Shown: positions 60,601 through 64,000 of the stretch, piece after piece | Layout of the letters: each line of letters opens with the position of its first letter | Position numbering within the stretch: the first letter of the stretch is position 1 | Source: Hydractinia symbiolongicarpus | Taxonomy: Eukaryota > Cnidaria > Hydrozoa > Anthoathecata > Hydractiniidae | DNA length: 64,000 bases | Assembly (NCBI RefSeq): GCF_029227915.1 | Contig: NC_079879.1 | Coordinates: 24,132,501 to 24,196,500, forward strand | Direction: 5' to 3' | Position numbers and translations under genes: made by a program | The notes under the pieces: model-generated | The model's database searches: none | Told to the model about the DNA's origin: nothing | What the model saw: the letters and a program-made list of their open reading frames with translations, nothing else

Positions 60601-61640
60601 AATTGTATCTATTAGCAAAGGTCTCCTCAATACAGAGAATTGCATATTCAATAGAACTTGTTGCTACCTAGCGTATTTCCAATGCGTTGAAATTTCGAGG
60701 ATTTTCAAAAACTTTGACGAAGCAATTCTGCTTCTTACTTTGGCTTTCTGTATATCTCGAAAAGTATGTCTTTTCAAGAAAGAGACAATATGGACTTTTT
60801 GCAGCGTGTGCGAGTAAAATTACTTAAATTGAGTTTGACGTTGCGAATGATAAATATTTAGAAATTTCTGTTGTTATAATTTATTAAGAAAGTAATGACA
60901 ATTACGAGTCTTTTCTATCATGCCACTAAGAGCAAGTAACCAACTTTTAGGCTACAGTTTGTTGGGAAACAACTAATTATAAAATCATTACAGGTGTATT
61001 AAGTGCACATCATTACGACCTGATAATGTGCACTTAACACATCAAGCTTTGTTAAATTGAAATTGATAAATATCTGGTTTTGTTCTTTTAATTTGTTTCT
61101 TCTGAAATTTAGTTAATCAATGGATGCTAATTACATATACATACCTCTCTTAAATTATCTAAAATGCGCTATAATATTAAAGAATCGCATGTATCGTTTA
61201 TTCAAATTTGAAAATTTATTGATGCTTTGGATAAACTATAAACATAACGGAATTTTTCACTTTGGATTGTCAAAGCATTATGAACGTGACACAAACTGTA
61301 AAGTTTGCGTCAAATATGAAACCAAATCTAGTTAGTGTTTTTATAGAGTTGGTGGATTTTCGTTTAAAGTAGATACACAACGGATACAGGGGAAGAAGCA
61401 GTCAATTGTTTATTCTTTAAAAACAGAAATCAACTTTCCTTTTCAGCTGGTGTTATGTGCTAACATGATATCAAATCAATATCAGAAGTCTGCTTAGGTC
61501 GGCATTAGCACCTTACGGAAGTGCTGTAACAGTTGTATACGACAAACAAACTAATCCAAATATATTCTGTTTAATGCTATGTACTGTGTACACCAACTGG
61601 GAAATTCGATCGTTTCATCACGAAAGCACTACACAAATAA
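57660..61640. other. Intergenic DNA
   Basis: Frames at 58155-58484 (minus, hydrophobic start but no ATG), 58856-59176 (minus) and 60530-60817 (plus) lack support. An inverted repeat lies at 60999-61037. Confidence 0.35.
60999..61037. repeat. 12-bp inverted repeat (TTAAGTGCACAT)
   Basis: 60999-61010 and 61026-61037 are exact complements with a 15-nt spacer. The half-site itself contains the palindrome GTGCAC. Confidence 0.8.
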
Positions 61641-61648
61641 AAATGTAT

Positions 61649-62415
61649 CATACCGTAAATACTCGATTAAGCGCCGTGACGCATAATCAAAACTCGACTT
61701 TTTTGGTGCAGCGCTATACCAAGGGCGGCGCTTATTCAAAAACTAAAGATTTCAGACAGATTCATCTCCTCTCTTTTATTAAAGAAATAGGTTGACGATC
61801 AATGAAACTAGCAATGGTCTACATTGTTTTCTTCTTCCCCTTCCTTGTCAGGATCAATGAACTAGATTGGCTCATATGCATCTTCAACATCAGATGCACT
61901 GGTATGAAAGTGATTACTTTACCCTCTTTGAGAATCGAGAGTTCTGTTCGCAAAACTTCTCGGCCTTGGGCGTATGGCTGTTGATCGTTGAAACAATGGA
62001 TGCATTCGTCTGTTGGTAGATTAAGGCCACAATATAAGAAGGAATCCTTAATTAGACTCGAGGGAAGAGCTGCCCAAGCATCAAGAATCCACTTTATGAT
62101 CGTTTTTCGGGGTGGTGATTTCAAATTGCCTCCCTCTGTCTCAGTATATTCCTTCTACTGCCAACCAGTCATCGTAACGCTCTCTTTGAAGGTATTGTTC
62201 CAAGACACATCAGGTGCTCGTATGTATTTACTACATCCACCTGGCATAAAATCAACATCAATTTCTCAGCGTTTAATGACTTTTTTACTGTGTCTTCAAT
62301 GTAGCATTGGTATGAATCTCGTGTTAAAAATCTGCGTTGAAAGAAACCCGGACATGGGTTAACTCAGTGTTTATCCAACCATTGGGTGAACCTGCAACAA
62401 TAATTTGACTTTAGA
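61649..62415 (-). pseudogene. Decayed pogo/Tigger-type transposase fragment
   Basis: On the minus strand, pieces read IIVAGSPNGWINTELTHVRV (about 62400), then YDDWLAV, then KTIIKWILDAWAALPSSLIK, FLYCGLNLPTDECIHCFND and QQPYAQGREVL, with frameshifts and stops between. The 'W(I/V)..AW..L....I..SF..CGL' segment is the C-terminal part of DDE transposases of the pogo/Tigger group. Plus-strand 'ccgtaaatactcgattaagc' at about 61654 looks like the element's terminal repeat, and a related subterminal copy ('gggcggcgcttattcaaaaa') follows. The N-terminal part is absent. Confidence 0.6.
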
Positions 62416-62419
62416 ATTC

Positions 62420-63095
62420 TTGAGAGAGGACTTTAGTTTCTCTAACAGCCCCATTAAAAAAAACAATCATTGATTTAACTTTTGTCCAATATGCCTTTGC
62501 TGCCAAACAAACAGACACGCGTGATTTTTCGTGTCTTGTACTTTTCATTGTGATTATTTTTTTAGCCATACGTATCAACGGTTTTTTGTGAATGAATAAA
62601 TTGTGGATACAAAATGCACGTAGGAAACGTTTTGTATTTTTCAGTTATGTTGGTCCACAATGATAAGAATTACTAAGAATTACAATTTTAAAAACAATGA
62701 AGACGAAAATACATGAAAAATCTTTCAGAAAAAAAGGTTTGAGAAAGAGGGAGAATAACTCTCCAAAAACAGGGTCAACTAAAAAATATTTCCAAGAAAA
62801 TATTAAATGAAAAGTAATTACTTTAACGCTTTACGCAAGCGTTCATGGTGTAAGCGTAAAAACTACAATGTAACTCTACGTAAATGGTTGCTTGAGAAAA
62901 CACGGAAGTATCCATTACAAACGCTACGTTAAGGCTAATAAGCATTTAAAATGTACATTTCCATACCACTATGTTGACGCAATAACGTTAAGACGGAAGT
63001 AGGTTTTACGTTTCAACTACTGAAGGGTTTACTAATTAGAAAAGTTTTCCCCTGCTTTCAACATCCTCCTCCTACATTTCTCAGAACAATCACTC
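62420..63095. other. Intergenic DNA upstream of the 63-kb gene
   Basis: No gene or named repeat recognised. Confidence 0.4.
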
Positions 63096-63100
63096 AAAAA

Positions 63101-63245
63101 ACTATATAAATAAATCCAAGCCAAAGATTTAATACATATTCTGAAATCGAAAACATAAGTACAAAAACATTAACCGCAAGTGTAGAAGAGGTTGAAAGTA
63201 TTTAATTTAATTTTTTTGTAAAAACTTTCTAATAAATCTTTTTAG
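63101..63245 (+). promoter_or_regulatory. TATA box and leader intron of the 63-kb gene
   Basis: 'actatataaataaat' (63101-63115) is a good TATA box, predicting a start near 63133. An acceptor (ctttttag) ends at 63245, 41 nt before the start codon. A donor such as 'gaaagtattt' near 63195 would give a short 5' untranslated exon, as in the 32-kb paralogue. Confidence 0.5.
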
Positions 63246-63286
63246 ATTAGCTAACTATATTGAAACTCGATTACTTTGGAGATAAA

Positions 63287-63766
63287 ATGGTTCAAATAAA
63301 GCTGGCAATTCTCGCATTTGTTTGTGTTTCTGCACATTTTTTATTTGCTGCTCCTGTCAACAACACATCATCTCCAATTTTGAAGATAAATGGAAGTACG
63401 AATAATTCCAGCAGCATTCGTTTGAGTTCTGAAACTTCTTTTCACACGACCTTTCTTTACAATGAAAATACAGGTCCATGCCCTTCTGTAGCTAGAATTA
63501 TACAACAACCAAATGACACATATGAAATTGTATTCGATCAAAATGACGCTTCAAAAATTATTGGTTACCTACCTGCGTCTAATGTTCGAATTGAAGAATG
63601 CAAAAGAGAGATTGAAGACACGTCATGCTGTAATAGTACTGAAACACATTGTGAAACAGGATTTGTCACGAAGAAGTTTGCAGTGATGAGATTTCAAAAC
63701 GGCGTTCCGCAGATAAACGGAACGATTAACAATTATGACGTTCCAATATATTGTAAATGTCGTTAA
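63287..63766 (+). CDS. Secreted cystine-knot-like protein, type B (paralogue 2)
   Basis: The start is the ATG at 63287, after the acceptor at 63245; the in-frame TTG at 63260 is rejected. The product is 159 residues. A signal peptide (about 1-22, ending LFAAP) precedes a Ser/Asn-rich linker with several N-X-S/T sites. The domain has seven cysteines: CPSV, RIEEC, SCC, HCE and a terminal YCKC. Landmarks shared with the 32-kb gene are TYE(I/L).F, GY(L/I)PA, N(V/I)RIE.C, HCET, (R/L)FQNGVP and YCKC. Seven cysteines ending in C-x-C and the VRIEEC block resemble Spätzle/Trunk ligands. AATAAA at 63848-63853 fits the 3' end. Confidence 0.85.
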   Translation: MVQIKLAILAFVCVSAHFLFAAPVNNTSSPILKINGSTNNSSSIRLSSETSFHTTFLYNENTGPCPSVARIIQQPNDTYEIVFDQNDASKIIGYLPASNVRIEECKREIEDTSCCNSTETHCETGFVTKKFAVMRFQNGVPQINGTINNYDVPIYCKCR

Positions 63767-63853
63767 AAGAGCACAGGCTAAATAGTAGTCTATGGTCATT
63801 TTTTTTTGGTTTTAAAAGAAAAAAAAAAAATTTTTATTTATGTGGTAAATAAA

Positions 63854-64000
63854 GCAAGATGATAGTGAGTGAGGAGAACTTCGATCACGTGATAATCACA
63901 TACCTTTGACGCTTCTATTTTTAAAAATTTTAAAAATTAGATATCTGTGTGATGTGAGGAAGGGAAAAATATACGAAAAAAGATATAATACGGATGTTTC
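63854..64000. other. Window end, nothing recognised
   Basis: Short AT-rich stretch after the polyadenylation signal; no feature seen. Confidence 0.4.

Overview
This window is AT-rich animal nuclear DNA. It has GT-AG introns, TATA-type promoters, AATAAA signals, secreted and membrane proteins, tRNA-derived SINEs, TTAA-flanked MITEs, pogo-like elements and a Helitron-like relic. There are no bacterial operons or ribosome binding sites. Composition, repeats and gene types fit a cnidarian, perhaps a hydrozoan, but this cannot be proven by eye.

Most real genes are spliced and are not visible as long open frames. Four small secreted-protein genes lie at 6.9-7.5 kb (minus), 17.65-18.1 kb (plus), 32.0-32.6 kb (plus) and 63.3-63.8 kb (plus). 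They form two cysteine-rich types, A and B. A shared 'aromatic, acidic, then GY[IL]PA' segment in three of them, weaker in the fourth, suggests one dispersed paralogous family. Type B has a cysteine layout like Spätzle/Trunk cystine knots.

At 19.5-27.0 kb on the minus strand I reconstructed a gene of at least 16 coding exons for a type II membrane C-type lectin of about 435 residues. It has a short cytoplasmic tail, one membrane segment, and a long N-glycosylated stalk built from phase-0 exons mostly exactly 63 nt (21 codons, three heptads) long. The carbohydrate-recognition domain carries EPN and WND motifs. Two further 63-nt stalk exons look dead and another stalk-like exon lies upstream, so the stalk seems to evolve by exon gain and loss.

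A candidate small gene lies at 34.0-34.36 kb (plus). At 44.39-48.52 kb (minus) a 4.1-kb secreted-protein frame of 1376 codons is interrupted by one in-frame TGA. Its first half has a signal peptide and an LRRNT-like cysteine cluster. Its second half is helical with one long hydrophobic segment and a lysine-rich tail.

The rest is intergenic or intronic and rich in repeats: nested piggyBac-like MITEs (4.1-4.9 and 11.3-12.4 kb), a perfect (AAAT)99 array (12.9-13.3 kb), SINEs (33.3-33.65 and 36.4-36.7 kb), a Helitron-like relic (39.2-39.7 kb), pogo/Tigger-type elements (57.0-57.65 and 61.65-62.4 kb), a direct duplication (27.7-28.9 kb), and several perfect hairpins, including two back to back at 52.93-53.01 kb.
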